From Leifsonia sp. Root1293 (GTDB lineage: Bacteria; Actinomycetota; Actinomycetes; Actinomycetales; Microbacteriaceae): a stretch of DNA of 64,000 nucleotides. The first letter of the stretch is position 1. Each line of letters opens with the position of its first letter. Positions 43,786-52,310 of the stretch are shown here, piece by piece. The DNA is taken from assembly GCF_001425325.1 (NCBI RefSeq), contig NZ_LMEH01000002.1:339109-403108 (forward strand). Reading direction: 5' to 3'. The position numbers and the translations under genes are program-made. The notes beneath the pieces were generated by a model, which was given only the letters and a program-made list of their open reading frames with translations, was not told the DNA's origin and searched no databases.

Positions 43786-43798
43786 CGGATTAGATCCG
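43786..43798. promoter_or_regulatory. operator-like palindrome CGGAT-TAG-ATCCG
   Basis: Perfect 5-bp-arm palindrome at the -35 position of the DHA2 promoter, about 20 bases upstream of its -10 element. Confidence 0.5.
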
Positions 43799-43816
43799 AA
43801 ACTCAACAGTACCGCA

Positions 43817-43822
43817 TATAGT
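43817..43822 (+). promoter_or_regulatory. -10 element TATAGT, leaderless start
   Basis: Seven bases before the ATG at 43830, which is therefore preferred to the GTG at 43821. Confidence 0.7.
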
Positions 43823-43829
43823 GTCCTTC

Positions 43830-45371
43830 ATGTCCTCGAATACCTCAGTTCCCGTGGCGCCTTCAGCCGCCGCGTCTGGGGCCGCATCCGGCTCCTCCGA
43901 CCACCCGTCCCGCCGCTGGTGGACTCTCTCGGTCGTCGCCATCGCCCAGCTCATGGTGGTGCTCGACTCCACGGTGGTGAACATCGCCCTCCCCGCGGCC
44001 CAGGCCGACCTCGGCTTCTCCGACGCCGACCGCCAGTGGGTCATCACGGCGTACTCGCTCGCCTTCGGCAGCCTGCTCCTGTTGGGCGGCCGCCTCTCCG
44101 ACCTGATGGGCCGCAAACGCACCTTCATCATCGGCCTGATCGGCTTCGCCGTGGCCTCGGCCCTGGGTGGAGCCGCCGACACCTTCGGACTGCTCGTCGG
44201 CGCCCGTGCGCTGCAGGGTGCGTTCGGAGCACTGCTGGCTCCGACAGCGCTCGCCGTGCTCACGACGACGTTCACCATCCCGAAGGAACGCGCGCGTGCC
44301 TTCGGCGTGTTCGGCGCCATCGCCGGAGCGGGGGGAGCCGTCGGTCTCCTCCTCGGCGGTGTGCTCACCGAGAACTTCAACTGGCGCTGGAACCTCTACA
44401 TCAATGTCTTCATCGCGATCGTCGCGGTCATCGGCGCCATGATCTTCGTCGTCAACGCGAAGCGCGTCGGCCCGCGTCCGAAGCTCGACGTTCCGGGCAC
44501 CATCCTGGTCTCGGCCGCCCTGTTCTCGCTGGTCTACGGCTTCTCCAACGCCGAGTCGGACGGCTGGGAGTCGCCACTCACCTGGGGGTACCTGGCCGCA
44601 TCCGTGATCCTGCTCGTGGTCTTCGTGCTCTGGCAGATGCGTGCCAAGCACCCGCTGCTGCCGCTGTCGATCGTGCTCGACCGCAACAGGGGCGCTGCCT
44701 ACAGCTCGGTGCTGATCGCCGGTGCCGGCATGTTCGGCATCTTCCTGTTCGTGACGTACTACCTGCAGGCGTCGCTCGGGTACTCGCCCATCCAGACCGG
44801 CCTGTCGTTCCTGCCGATGATCGCGATGCTGGTGCTCGCCGCGCAGCTCTCGACCAACATCTTCGTGCCGCGCTTCGGACCGAAGCTCATGGTGCCTTTC
44901 GGCATGGCCCTGGGCGCGATCGGCATGGTCTACCTCACGCATCTCGACCTCGACAGCACCTACGCGGCCGACGTGCTGCCGCCTCTGCTCATCCTCGGGT
45001 TCGCGATGGGATCGATCATGCCGGCCTCGATGCAGACCGCCACCCTCGGCGTCGACCGCGAGTTCGCCGGAGTGGCCTCGGCCATGGTGAACACCAGCCA
45101 GCAGGTCGGCGGATCGATCGGCACGGCCCTGCTCAACACCTTGGCGGCGACCGCAGCGGCCGACTACCTGGCAGCACACCTGCCGACGACGGCCGAGATC
45201 GCGGCGGATGCCGCCGTGCACAGCTACGCCGCGGCGTACTGGTGGGGCGCCGGGTTCTTCACCTTCGGAGCCATCCTCTCGGCGCTGCTGTTCAAGCGCC
45301 GCGCGCACTCGGCGCTCTCGTCGAACCACGCGCCGGCGTCAGCGGACGCTGAGCCCGTGCTCGCGCACTAG
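43830..45371 (+). CDS. DHA2-family MFS drug exporter
   Basis: The 513-residue protein has 14 hydrophobic segments and the DHA2 marks: motif D1 (IAQLMVVLDSTVVNIALP), motif A GRLSDLMGRKR, and motif C GAIAGAGGAVGLLLGG in segment 5. It is an EmrB/QacA-like proton-driven multidrug exporter. Divergent TetR gene and operators suggest induction by the exported compound. A short Ser/Ala-rich N-terminal tail comes before segment 1. Confidence 0.92.
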   Translation: MSSNTSVPVAPSAAASGAASGSSDHPSRRWWTLSVVAIAQLMVVLDSTVVNIALPAAQADLGFSDADRQWVITAYSLAFGSLLLLGGRLSDLMGRKRTFIIGLIGFAVASALGGAADTFGLLVGARALQGAFGALLAPTALAVLTTTFTIPKERARAFGVFGAIAGAGGAVGLLLGGVLTENFNWRWNLYINVFIAIVAVIGAMIFVVNAKRVGPRPKLDVPGTILVSAALFSLVYGFSNAESDGWESPLTWGYLAASVILLVVFVLWQMRAKHPLLPLSIVLDRNRGAAYSSVLIAGAGMFGIFLFVTYYLQASLGYSPIQTGLSFLPMIAMLVLAAQLSTNIFVPRFGPKLMVPFGMALGAIGMVYLTHLDLDSTYAADVLPPLLILGFAMGSIMPASMQTATLGVDREFAGVASAMVNTSQQVGGSIGTALLNTLAATAAADYLAAHLPTTAEIAADAAVHSYAAAYWWGAGFFTFGAILSALLFKRRAHSALSSNHAPASADAEPVLAH

Positions 45372-45412
45372 GCGGCACCCGCCCGTCGACGGCTCGCCCG
45401 AAGCACGCCTCA

Positions 45413-45463
45413 CTCGCCACCTGTGGCCGCTCCGCCCGGCGGGCAACGGCCACAGGTGGCGAG
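45413..45463. repeat. GCCACCTGTGGCC stem-loop
   Basis: Perfect 17-bp inverted repeat (45413-45429 with 45447-45463) with a GC-rich loop, same core as at 820. It lies between the convergent DHA2 and aminotransferase genes. Confidence 0.8.
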
Positions 45464-45505
45464 CCAGCTTTGGGCGGGCGGCCACGACGGACGAGCAGAC
45501 CGCCC

Positions 45506-46717
45506 TTAGGCCACCAGCTCGCGCAGCGCCTCGAGCAGGCGATCGATCTCGTCGGCTGTCGTGTAGGGGGCGAGGCCGATCCGCAGCCCGCCGGCGTCGC
45601 CCAGGCCCAGCAGCCGGCTGGCCTCGAGGGCGTAGAAGTTGCTGGCCGGCGCGAGGATCCCCCGCTCGTTCAGGGCGCGGTACATGGCGGATGCTGCACG
45701 CTCTCCCGTCGGGTCGTCGGCAGTGATGAGCACCGTGGGCGTGCGGTGCCCTGCCCGCGACCACACCGTCACGGGCAGGGTCGCCAGCCCGTCCTCGAGC
45801 CGCGTGAGCAGGGCCTTCTCGTGCTGCTCGAGGGCTGCGAACGACGTCGTCAGACGCTCACGCCGGGTTCCGGACGCGTCGGCGTCGAGCGAGGCGAGCA
45901 CGTCGACGGCCTCGGTGACTCCGGCCATGATCTCGTAGGGCAGCGTTCCGAATTCGAACCTCTCGGGAACCGCATCCGTCGACGGCAGCAGCTTGTCGGG
46001 TTGGCTGGTGGCCAGCAGCTCGGGCGACGCCGCCAGCACGCCGCAATGCGGTCCCAGGAACTTGTACGGCGAGCACATCACGAAATCGGCGCCGAGAGCC
46101 TCGAGGTCGACGAGTTCGTGGGCGGCGTAGTGCACGGCGTCGACGTAGAGCAACGCCCCGGTCGCGTGCACCAGTGCTGCGATGGCGGCGATGTCGGGCA
46201 TCGTGCCGATGAGGTTGGAGGCTGCCGTCACCGCCACGAGTCGCGTGCGGTCGCTCAGCACGGCGGCGATCGCACCCGGCGACAGCTCGCCGGTCTCGAC
46301 CTCGAAGTCGACCCAGCGCACCGTGGCACCTGCCCGCTCGGCCGCCTGCACCCACGGGCGCACGTTCGAGTCGTGGTCGAGGCGCGTGACCACGACCTCG
46401 TCGCCGGGTCCCCAGCCCTGCGCCAGCGTGCGCGAGAAGTCGTAGCAGAGCGCGGTGGCGCTGCGTCCGTAAACGATTCCGCGCGGGTCGGCACCGAGCA
46501 GGTCGGCGCAGGCCTGCCTGAAGGCCAGCACCACGGCATCCGCAGTGCGCTCGGAATCGCCGACGACGCCGCGGTTCGACAGGGGACCGGTGAGTGTCCT
46601 GGCGATGGCCTCGCCGACGGATGCCGGTGTCTGCGTGCCGCCCGGCCCTTCGAAATGCGCCACCCCGTCGTCGAGCGAGGGGAAGAGCGAACGGATGCGA
46701 TCGACGTCGTAGGCCAT
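45506..46717 (-). CDS. cysteine desulfurase-like class V aminotransferase
   Basis: The 403-residue PLP-dependent protein of the NifS/SufS-like family (TIGR01976 type) opens YDVDRIRSLFPSL followed by HFEGPGGTQTP. The PLP Lys lies in CSPYKFLGPHCG, and the Asp that holds the cofactor in YVDAVHYA. The usual active-site Cys loop of cysteine desulfurases is not evident, so it may act as a lyase or transaminase on another substrate. Leaderless ATG; divergent from the LssY_C gene. Confidence 0.85.
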   Translation of the reverse strand: MAYDVDRIRSLFPSLDDGVAHFEGPGGTQTPASVGEAIARTLTGPLSNRGVVGDSERTADAVVLAFRQACADLLGADPRGIVYGRSATALCYDFSRTLAQGWGPGDEVVVTRLDHDSNVRPWVQAAERAGATVRWVDFEVETGELSPGAIAAVLSDRTRLVAVTAASNLIGTMPDIAAIAALVHATGALLYVDAVHYAAHELVDLEALGADFVMCSPYKFLGPHCGVLAASPELLATSQPDKLLPSTDAVPERFEFGTLPYEIMAGVTEAVDVLASLDADASGTRRERLTTSFAALEQHEKALLTRLEDGLATLPVTVWSRAGHRTPTVLITADDPTGERAASAMYRALNERGILAPASNFYALEASRLLGLGDAGGLRIGLAPYTTADEIDRLLEALRELVA

Positions 46718-46724
46718 GGGAATC

Positions 46725-46730
46725 AGCCTA
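46725..46730 (-). promoter_or_regulatory. -10 element TAGGCT, leaderless start
   Basis: Seven bases before the ATG at 46717. Confidence 0.7.
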
Positions 46731-46807
46731 GGGTTCTGGCCCGGCGCGACGGGGAGGCGGGGGAACGGTCGCGTCGCCGTGCCCGCTCTGACCGGACGCC
46801 GAGGGAA

Positions 46808-46813
46808 TAGCAT
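46808..46813 (+). promoter_or_regulatory. -10 element TAGCAT, leaderless start
   Basis: Six bases before the ATG at 46820. Confidence 0.7.
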
Positions 46814-46819
46814 GACGAA

Positions 46820-48250
46820 ATGTCCACCGAGATCGTGGTCGAGCCGAGAGCCGCAGCCGGAGGGCGACGGCGATTCTCTGTGAGCTCGATGCTCGACGGG
46901 TTCTTCTTCATCTTCGCCGCGATCGCCGCCGTGTGGCTGGCCACGATCGTGTTCGGCGAGGGCTTCCAGTGGCGGTGGGCGTCTCTGGCGTACTTCATCG
47001 TGTTCTGGGTGCTGCTGGCCTACCTCGTTCTGCCCCGGCTCCACCGCATCCTCACGACCATTTACGTGCCCGACTACTTCATCGGCCGTGCCCGCACGAG
47101 CGACGGGCTGCTCGGAGATCCGGTGAATCTCGCCATGCTCGGCACCGAGGACGAGATCCACGCCGCCCTCGCCGCCGCAGGCTGGACTCGCGCCGACGAC
47201 GTGACGGCTGCGTCGAGCCTGCGCATCATCTCGTCGACGATCACGCGTCGCTCCTACGACGAGGCCCCGGTGAGCCCGCTGTTCCTGTTCGGACGCCAGC
47301 AGGATTTCGCCTACCAGCAGGAGGTCGCCGGCAACCCGGCGAAGCGCCATCACGTGAGGTTCTGGCGTTGTCCTGACGACTGGCTGCTGCCCGGTGGGCG
47401 CCGCGTCGAGTGGCTGGCCGCGGGCACCTTCGACCGTGCCGTCGGGCTCTCACTCTTCACTCTGCAGGTCACGCACAAGATCGATGCCGACACCGACATC
47501 GAGCGCGACCACATCATCGACACCATCACCCGAGCCGTTCCCGGCGCGCGCCTCGATGTCATCAGGGACTTCTCGACCGGCTACCACTCGCGCAACGGCG
47601 GCGGCGACTCCATCACCACCGATGGCGACATGCCGATCGTCGACCTGCGATCTGCGCCGACGGATGCCGCCGGGGCCGCATCCGTCTCCCGGATGCCGGC
47701 TCAGCCCGCCTCGACCGCACGTCCGGGTGACAAGCGAGCGGCCTTCGAGAGCTCGCTCGACCTCGCCCTTCCCGTCACCACAGCGCCAGCGGCCAAGCGC
47801 CCGTCGACGATCACCATGGGCGCTGTGCTCATCGTGCTGCGCGTGATCGGCGGCTCGGCCTGGCTGCTGCAGCTGGCGACGGAGTGGGACGGCATCGTGG
47901 CCGGGTCGTCGTTGGACATCGACGGCATGGCTCCGGGCGAGGCGGCCGGTTTCCTGGACCTCGTGCTCTGGATCGTCGTGGGCGTCGGCATCCTGGTGCT
48001 CCTCGTCGAGTTGAGCGTCGTGCTGCTCGTCTACCGCGGGGTGAACTGGGCCCGCCTGTTCGTGCTCGTCGTCGCCGCCTTCGGCATCGTGGTGGCCGCC
48101 GTCGACGTGGCTGCCGGGGGAGAGGGCATCACGCTGCGCACCACGCTGGTGACGTTGTCACTCGACATCCTCATCCTGCTCGCGCTGTCGAGTCGCTCGG
48201 CGCGGGCGTACTCGCGGCGGGCGCGGGGGCGGGAACCGTTGGTCGAGTAG
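46820..48250 (+). CDS. membrane protein with LssY C-terminal domain
   Basis: The 476-residue protein has two N-terminal membrane segments (about 25-75), a soluble LssY_C-like domain of about 190 residues (starting GDPVNLAMLGTEDEIHAALA and ending near IRDFSTGYHS), a Pro/Ala linker, and three or four C-terminal membrane segments. LssY_C domains are usually fused to phosphatases or other membrane enzymes; here no catalytic partner is visible. Function unknown. The last residues LVE and the TAG come from a GTCGAGTAG repeat, so the C-terminus may be repeat-derived. Confidence 0.75.
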   Translation: MSTEIVVEPRAAAGGRRRFSVSSMLDGFFFIFAAIAAVWLATIVFGEGFQWRWASLAYFIVFWVLLAYLVLPRLHRILTTIYVPDYFIGRARTSDGLLGDPVNLAMLGTEDEIHAALAAAGWTRADDVTAASSLRIISSTITRRSYDEAPVSPLFLFGRQQDFAYQQEVAGNPAKRHHVRFWRCPDDWLLPGGRRVEWLAAGTFDRAVGLSLFTLQVTHKIDADTDIERDHIIDTITRAVPGARLDVIRDFSTGYHSRNGGGDSITTDGDMPIVDLRSAPTDAAGAASVSRMPAQPASTARPGDKRAAFESSLDLALPVTTAPAAKRPSTITMGAVLIVLRVIGGSAWLLQLATEWDGIVAGSSLDIDGMAPGEAAGFLDLVLWIVVGVGILVLLVELSVVLLVYRGVNWARLFVLVVAAFGIVVAAVDVAAGGEGITLRTTLVTLSLDILILLALSSRSARAYSRRARGREPLVE

Positions 48251-48400
48251 GCCGCGCGCGCACCGGTCTCGTTGGTCGAGTAGGCCGCGAGCGCAGCGAG
48301 CAGCCGTATCGAGACCTCGTTCGAGGGCGCCTCTCATCGGGCGCTGTCGCTGGCGGATCTCGATACGCGTCCGACTTCGTCGGGCGCTACTCGATCGGCG
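48239..48400. repeat. GTCGAGTAG / CGTATCGAGACC repeat pair spanning two gene ends
   Basis: Two direct copies of TTGGTCGAGTAGGCCGCG (48239 and 48272), the second leading to CGTATCGAGACC, and one inverted copy (GATCTCGATACGCGTCC...CTACTCGATC) overlapping 48387. The first copy contains the stop of the LssY_C gene and the inverted copy contains the stop of trhO. Confidence 0.75.
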
Positions 48401-49310
48401 ACGCGGCGCGTTCCGCCGCGTGGGCGTCGCAGTACACCGCGCCCACGGCGGCGCACGCCTCGCACACCACGAGCTGCTCGCGGCACGACGGATCGGTGCA
48501 GTTCTGCATCCGTTTGGTCGCCGTTCCGTCGACGACGCAGTGGCCGATCACGGCGGCGTGATCGCTGAAGTCGACTGATCCGCGCTTGTCGAAGACGTAG
48601 AGCGACCCCTCCCACAGGCCGTCGTCTCCGCGTGCCTCCCCGTAGCGGACGATTCCGCCGTCGAGCTGGTACACCTCACCGAAGCCGCGGCTCACCATGA
48701 GGCTGGAGAGCACCTCGCAGCGGATGCCTCCGGTGCAGTAGGTGACGACCGGGCGGCCCTTGAGGTCGTCGTACTTGCCGCTGTCGAGTTCGGCGACGAA
48801 GTCCGCCGTGGTGGCGACATCCGGAACCACCGCATTCGCGAAGCGACCGATCTCGGCCTCGAAGGCGTTGCGGCCGTCGAAGAAGACGACGTCCTCTCCC
48901 CGTTCGGCGACCAGCGCGTCGAGGGCGTCGGGATCGAGGTGGGTGCCGCCGCCGACGACGCCGTGCTCATCGACCCGCAGCTCACCGGGAGCGCCGAACG
49001 AGACCAGCTCGTCGCGCACCTTCACGCTGAGCTTCGGGAAGTCGATGCTGAAGCCGTCGTCGTCGAGCCCCCTGCCCTCGCTCCACTTCACGTCGAGGTG
49101 CTTGAAGGCGGGGTAGTCGCGGGTCTTGCGCAGGTAGCGCTTGACGGCCCTGATCTCGCCGCCCACAGTGCCGTTGATGCCGTCCTTCGAGAGGATGATG
49201 CGGCCGCGCAGGCCCAGCAGCTCGGCCAGGTCGCGCTGCCAGAGGCGCACAGCGTCGGGGTCGGCCAAGGGCGTGAACGCATAGAAGAGCAGGATCTTGG
49301 CGGTGGCCAT
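48387..49310 (-). CDS. trhO: tRNA uridine(34) hydroxylase TrhO (rhodanese-type)
   Basis: The 307-residue protein has an N-terminal acylphosphatase-like domain ([20 protein letters not shown], then [15 protein letters not shown]) and a rhodanese domain with the catalytic loop [16 protein letters not shown]-terminal Cys cluster (NCTDPSC, VCEAC, VYCDAH) may bind zinc. TrhO (YceA) hydroxylates U34 of certain tRNAs on the way to carboxymethoxyuridine. The promoter region carries a 22-bp duplication. The Ile-Glu-stop end lies in a dispersed repeat. Confidence 0.93.
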   Translation of the reverse strand: MATAKILLFYAFTPLADPDAVRLWQRDLAELLGLRGRIILSKDGINGTVGGEIRAVKRYLRKTRDYPAFKHLDVKWSEGRGLDDDGFSIDFPKLSVKVRDELVSFGAPGELRVDEHGVVGGGTHLDPDALDALVAERGEDVVFFDGRNAFEAEIGRFANAVVPDVATTADFVAELDSGKYDDLKGRPVVTYCTGGIRCEVLSSLMVSRGFGEVYQLDGGIVRYGEARGDDGLWEGSLYVFDKRGSVDFSDHAAVIGHCVVDGTATKRMQNCTDPSCREQLVVCEACAAVGAVYCDAHAAERAASPIE

Positions 49311-49314
49311 CCGT

Positions 49315-49358
49315 CCATTCTGCCCGGTCGCGCAGCCCATTCTGCCCGGTCGCGCAGC
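49315..49358. repeat. 22-bp perfect tandem duplication upstream of trhO
   Basis: The 22-mer CCATTCTGCCCGGTCGCGCA+GC occurs twice head to tail (49315-49336, 49337-49358). Each copy carries a minus-strand CAGAAT. The proximal one (49317-49322) lies six bases before the trhO ATG, at the leaderless -10 position. Confidence 0.85.
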
Positions 49359-49499
49359 GCGGGCCTGTGTATCGGGTGCACGTTCGGTCCCTGGCCCGGC
49401 AAGCCCTTGCGGGCCGACGGATGCGGTGGTTGCGTTGCAGGTGCGGCATCCGGTCGGCAATCGGCTCGACGGGACCCGAGGCCGCGTCGAGGGAGACCG

Positions 49500-50036
49500 A
49501 TGTTCAACTACGACCCCTATGCCGAGCTCGCCACATTGCGCGACTTCGCACCGCTCACGCTCACGAGCGACGACCTCGCGCCGGGCGCAGCGCTCGCCAC
49601 TGCGCAGTGGGACCGGGGGATGGGTGGCTCCGACATCTCGCCCCAGCTGTCGTGGAGTGGTGCGCCCGCCGAGACGCAGAGCTACGCGGTGTCGATCTTC
49701 GACCCGGACGCGCCCACCGGCTCGGGCTTCTGGCACTGGGCGGTCTATGACATCCCGGCATCCGTCACCTCACTGGAGAGCGGGGCGGGGTCGCCCGGAA
49801 GCGAGCACCTCCCTGCCGGAGCGATCACGCTGCCGAACGAGAAGCGCCTCACCTCGTACAGCGGCGCTGCTCCGCCTCCGGGCACAGGGACGCACCGCTA
49901 CTTCATCGTCGTGACGGCGCTCGACGTCGCACACCTCGACATCCCCGACGGCGCGACCCCGGCCGTGCTCGGGTTCAACGCCCACTTCCACGGTCTCGCC
50001 CGCGGCATCCTGGTGGGAACCGCGTCGAGCGACTGA
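49500..50036 (+). CDS. YbhB/YbcL family (PEBP-like) protein
   Basis: The 178-residue protein with the phosphatidylethanolamine-binding fold has [47 protein letters not shown] (ligand pocket, described here by its DPDAPTG and HWAVYDIP cores), and [11 protein letters not shown]. Bacterial members are cytoplasmic or periplasmic and of unclear role, named after Raf-kinase inhibitor homology. GAGGGAG comes before the ATG. The gap to trhO holds the duplicated promoter element. Confidence 0.9.
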   Translation: MFNYDPYAELATLRDFAPLTLTSDDLAPGAALATAQWDRGMGGSDISPQLSWSGAPAETQSYAVSIFDPDAPTGSGFWHWAVYDIPASVTSLESGAGSPGSEHLPAGAITLPNEKRLTSYSGAAPPPGTGTHRYFIVVTALDVAHLDIPDGATPAVLGFNAHFHGLARGILVGTASSD

Positions 50037-50050
50037 GGCCGCCCACCCCG

Positions 50051-50210
50051 CTGATCGAGGCGCGCCCGAGCGACTGCACCCCCCACTCCGCTGATCGAGT
50101 AGCGCCCGAGCGCCCCCCACCTTCCGCTGATCGAGTAGCGCCCGAGCGCCCCCCACCTTCCGCTGATCGAGTAGCGCCCGAGCGCAGCGAGGACGCGTAT
50201 CGAGATCCAT
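50051..50210. repeat. tandem 36-bp GATCGAGTAG repeats
   Basis: Two perfect 36-bp copies beginning CGCTGATCGAGTAGCGCCCG (50089-50124, 50125-50160), a third that diverges after 24 bases and runs into GAGGACGCGTATCGAGATCC, and a degenerate copy at 50049. They lie between the convergent YbhB and LysE genes. Confidence 0.8.
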
Positions 50211-50288
50211 CACAATGCGCCCGATCGTCGCCCCGGCGGCCAACAGCGATCGCCGCCGAAGCGCGACAGTCTGGCGCCGGGCGTCGGC

Positions 50289-50927
50289 TCAGTGCTTGTT
50301 GCCGCTCAGCGCCAGCACGCCGCCGAGGCCGATCATCATGGCGCCGCCGGTGGCGGAGAGCGTCGAGATGCGCTTCGGAGACTTGGCGAACCAGTCGCGG
50401 GCCGTGCCGGCGGCGAGCGCCCAGATACTGTCGCAGCAGAGCGCCAGCACGACGAACACCGCACCGAGCTCGGCCATCTGCAGCGGAACGAAGCCGAGCG
50501 TGTAGTCGACGAACTGCGGAAGCACGGCCACGAAGAACGCGATCGTCTTGGGGTTCGTCACACCGACGACGAAGCCCTCGCTGAGCAGGCGCCACGGCGA
50601 GCGGGGTGCGACATCGCCGGTCGCCGCGGCCGCGGCGTCATGACGATGCCGGATGGCCTGCACGCCGAGGTAGACGAGGTAGGCGGCACCGGCGAGCTTC
50701 ACGACGGTGAAGATGGCCACCGACTGCGCCACGAGCGCACCGACTCCCAGCGCGACGGCCACCACGAGGGGCAGCATCCCGAGCGCGTTCCCGACCACGC
50801 TGAGGAACCCGCCCAGCTTGCCCAGGGCGAGCGACCGGCCGATGACGAACAGCACGCTCGGTCCCGGGATGACGATGAGCACCACCGACGCCAGCACGAA
50901 GGCCAGCAGGTTCGAGGTGGGGATCAC
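50289..50927 (-). CDS. LysE-family amino acid exporter
   Basis: The 212-residue membrane protein has about six segments and LysE/RhtB marks: VLIVIPGPSVLFVIGRSLALG near the N-terminus (PGP motif), VKLAGAAYLVYLGVQ, and GFVVGVTNPKTIAFFVAVLPQF. Members export amino acids such as lysine, homoserine or threonine. Leaderless GTG at 50927. Confidence 0.92.
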   Translation of the reverse strand: MIPTSNLLAFVLASVVLIVIPGPSVLFVIGRSLALGKLGGFLSVVGNALGMLPLVVAVALGVGALVAQSVAIFTVVKLAGAAYLVYLGVQAIRHRHDAAAAATGDVAPRSPWRLLSEGFVVGVTNPKTIAFFVAVLPQFVDYTLGFVPLQMAELGAVFVVLALCCDSIWALAAGTARDWFAKSPKRISTLSATGGAMMIGLGGVLALSGNKH

Positions 50928-50933
50928 CCGTCG

Positions 50934-50939
50934 ATCGTA
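50934..50939 (-). promoter_or_regulatory. -10 element TACGAT, leaderless start
   Basis: Six bases before the GTG at 50927. Confidence 0.7.
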
Positions 50940-50981
50940 GCGCCGCAGGCCGCCGGCGGCTCCCGTCAGCCCACCGCGATC

Positions 50982-51076
50982 TGAAGGCGATTTCCCCGCC
51001 ATGTGAAGGCAACCGCGCGCCGGCTCCCCTGTTGCCGGGGAACGGGTCGCGACGGTGCCTTCAGACGACGCCTTCA
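50982..51076. repeat. TGAAGGC-word inverted array
   Basis: TGAAGGC at 50982 and 51004 faces GCCTTCA at 51057 and 51070, around a GCCGGCTCCCCTGTTGCCGG core. Another word-type stem-loop like those at 820 and 7881, here between divergent genes. Confidence 0.5.
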
Positions 51077-51087
51077 TGCGGGTGCTC

Positions 51088-51093
51088 TAGCGT
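51088..51093 (+). promoter_or_regulatory. -10 element TAGCGT, leaderless start
   Basis: Seven bases before the GTG at 51101. Confidence 0.65.
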
Positions 51094-51100
51094 GGCATCC

Positions 51101-52186
51101 GTGACCGAGACGACGAGCCAGACCCCGAGCGAGCCGCAGACCGAGCCCGAGGTGCTCACCTCCGTCACCGACGGCGTGGGCCGGATCACCCTCAACCGGC
51201 CGCGCGCCATCAATGCCCTGAGCTACGCGATGGTCGGCATCATCACCGCGAGCCTCGAGGTCTGGCGCTCCGATCCCGAGGTGGCGATGGTCGTGCTCGA
51301 TGGAGCAGGCGACCGCGGGTTCTGCGCCGGTGGCGACGTCCGGGCGCTGTGGGACAACGCGACGGCCGGAAGCAACGCCGATTCGCGCACCTTCTTCCGT
51401 GATGAGTACCGCCTCAACGCGATGATCGCCCGGTATCCGAAGCCCGTGGTCGCGCTGATGGACGGCATCACCATGGGCGGCGGCATCGGACTCGCCGGTC
51501 ATGCCTCGATCCGCATCGTCACCGAGCGCTCGACGCTGGCGATGCCGGAGACCCGCATCGGATTCAGCCCCGACGTCGGGGGCACCTGGCTGCTCGGTCG
51601 TGCCCCCGGCGAACTCGGAACCCACCTCGGCCTCACCGCCGCCACCATGGGCCCGGCCGACGCCATCGCCGCCGGGTTCGCCGACTACCTCGTGCCGAGC
51701 GAGTCGCTCCCGCACCTGATGCAGGCGCTCCGGGAACGGGCGGACCCCGGATCACCGCCCGAGATCGTGCTGCTCTTCGACGAGACGCCCGGGGCATCCG
51801 AGCTGGAGGCGCAGCGCGGCTGGATCGACGCCTGCTACTCGGCTCCGACGGTGGCGGACATCATCCATCGCCTGCGCGAGAGGCCGGAGCCAGAAGCGGC
51901 CCGCGCCGCCGACGACCTCTCGACCCTCTCACCGACGGGGCTCACGGCGACTCTCGCCGGCATCCGTTCCGCGCGGGCCGCGTCGAACCTCGAGCAGGCC
52001 CTGGAGAGCGAGTACCGTGCCGTCGCCTGGCTCATCGAGCAGCCCGACCTGCGGGAGGGCATCCGCGCCCAGGTCGTCGACAAGGACCGCTCGCCGCGGT
52101 GGAATCCGGCCACCATCGACGACATCGACACGGATGCCGTTCTCGCGGCCATCGCGCAGGATCCGGCCGAGCCGCTCTGGAGCTGA
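51101..52186 (+). CDS. enoyl-CoA hydratase/isomerase family, 3-hydroxyisobutyryl-CoA hydrolase type
   Basis: The 361-residue crotonase-fold protein is longer than plain hydratases and carries the HIBCH pattern GGGIGLAGHASIRIVTE then LAMPETRIGFSPDVGGTWLL. A C-terminal extension includes LESEYRAVAWLIEQPDLREG and the closing RSPRWNP, typical of HIBCH proteins. The enzyme would hydrolyse 3-hydroxyisobutyryl-CoA in valine catabolism, which ends at propionyl-CoA, the substrate of the prp genes just downstream. Confidence 0.87.
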   Translation: MTETTSQTPSEPQTEPEVLTSVTDGVGRITLNRPRAINALSYAMVGIITASLEVWRSDPEVAMVVLDGAGDRGFCAGGDVRALWDNATAGSNADSRTFFRDEYRLNAMIARYPKPVVALMDGITMGGGIGLAGHASIRIVTERSTLAMPETRIGFSPDVGGTWLLGRAPGELGTHLGLTAATMGPADAIAAGFADYLVPSESLPHLMQALRERADPGSPPEIVLLFDETPGASELEAQRGWIDACYSAPTVADIIHRLRERPEPEAARAADDLSTLSPTGLTATLAGIRSARAASNLEQALESEYRAVAWLIEQPDLREGIRAQVVDKDRSPRWNPATIDDIDTDAVLAAIAQDPAEPLWS

Positions 52187-52298
52187 TCGGCCGGGACATC
52201 GTTCGCGGGGCGGACCGGCGCGGCCGGACTGCGGTGCGGCATCCGTCAACCCCCCTGACTGAAACCGCTCCCGGATATGCCGCCGACGGCTTGTCGGA

Positions 52299-52304
52299 TA
52301 CCGT
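52299..52304 (+). promoter_or_regulatory. -10 element TACCGT, leaderless start of prpD
   Basis: Six bases before the GTG at 52311. Confidence 0.65.
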
Positions 52305-52310
52305 GGGAGC

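Noticed and set aside
50089-50184. 36-bp tandem units suggest a CRISPR array
   Set aside because: The repeats abut without unique spacers, contain the GATCGAGTAG dispersed element, and no cas gene is nearby.
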